Below, piece by piece: positions 63,945 to 64,000 of a stretch of DNA of 64,000 nucleotides; position 1 is the stretch's first letter, and each line of letters starts with the position of its first letter. The notes under the pieces are model-generated. The model searched no databases, was not told the DNA's origin, and saw only the letters and a list, made by a program, of their open reading frames with translations. This DNA is from Lachnospiraceae bacterium OM04-12BH (GTDB lineage: Bacteria; Bacillota; Clostridia; Lachnospirales; Lachnospiraceae). Location of the stretch: the NCBI GenBank assembly GCA_003490145.1, contig QULQ01000014.1, positions 6,888-70,887 on the forward strand, in the 5' to 3' direction. A program made the translations under genes and the position numbers.

Positions 63945-64000
63945 GTGTGTGAAGAAAACTCTGTAAATACGTAGATCTTCTATGATAATGAATGGCGGAA

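Noticed and set aside
1..64000. CRISPR arrays, tRNA and rRNA genes
   Set aside because: No regularly spaced repeats with unique spacers, no cloverleaf with a TTCRANNC loop and no rRNA core sequences were noticed.

Overview
The window looks like a chromosome segment of a Gram-positive, low-to-mid GC, anaerobic gut Firmicute of the Lachnospiraceae type (Blautia-like is my best guess, from gene content and style only). Pointers are strong AGGAGG-type ribosome sites, clostridial pyrB-pyrI, a folC-E-P-BK operon, a galactan-uptake locus, a Rex-like box in front of a fermentative D-lactate dehydrogenase, and a Gram-positive CpsB/Wzz/CpsD/LCP capsule or exopolysaccharide locus with a LoaP-type NusG paralogue. 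No rRNA, tRNA or CRISPR array was seen.

Layout. 1-8.3 kb: LacI regulator and MATE exporter, a class IV aminotransferase, a YkvI-like transporter with a divergent LysR regulator, and a CstA transporter with a small companion gene. A ~200 bp MITE-like element lies at 3.42-3.62 kb. 8.4-17 kb: purine/nucleoside salvage (xpt, then a BMP lipoprotein, ATPase and two permeases), followed without a visible terminator by FtsH and CorA. 17-22.5 kb: D-lactate dehydrogenase, a two-part threonine/serine exporter, pyrB-pyrI, a nitroreductase, a PH-domain protein and a small membrane protein. 22.5-33 kb: the folate operon, a DUF5050-like protein, pheA, and ppx-ppk1-maf. 33-43.8 kb: a beta-1,4-galactan / galacto-oligosaccharide locus with divergent GH42, SBP and two permeases, LacI, an unrecognised 616-residue protein, a zinc ribbon and a cytoplasmic GH53 galactanase.

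43.8-64 kb is the capsule/EPS locus. It opens with a tyrosine recombinase bracketed by inverted 26 bp repeats, which looks like a DNA-inversion switch next to the cpsB promoter. Then come cpsB-wzz-cpsD, an extracellular Ig-like-fold protein, an LCP transferase, a sortase-fold lipoprotein that has lost all three catalytic residues, a secreted protein, an Rpn-like protein that has lost a catalytic Glu, and a double-KOW LoaP. From about 54.0 kb the DNA becomes visibly AT-rich. That part holds the strain-variable glycan assembly genes: priming transferase, three glycosyltransferases, LicD, an IspD/TarI-like cytidylyltransferase, an NAD-dependent epimerase, Wzy and Wzx. It runs on to the window edge.

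How the parts may fit together (inference): the recombinase may set the regulatory half of the locus on or off, and LoaP may carry polymerase through the long glycan operon. The galactan locus appears to be repressed through two CAANCGNTTG operators, each just downstream of a promoter-like sequence. All functional calls rest on reading motifs by eye; no database search was possible.
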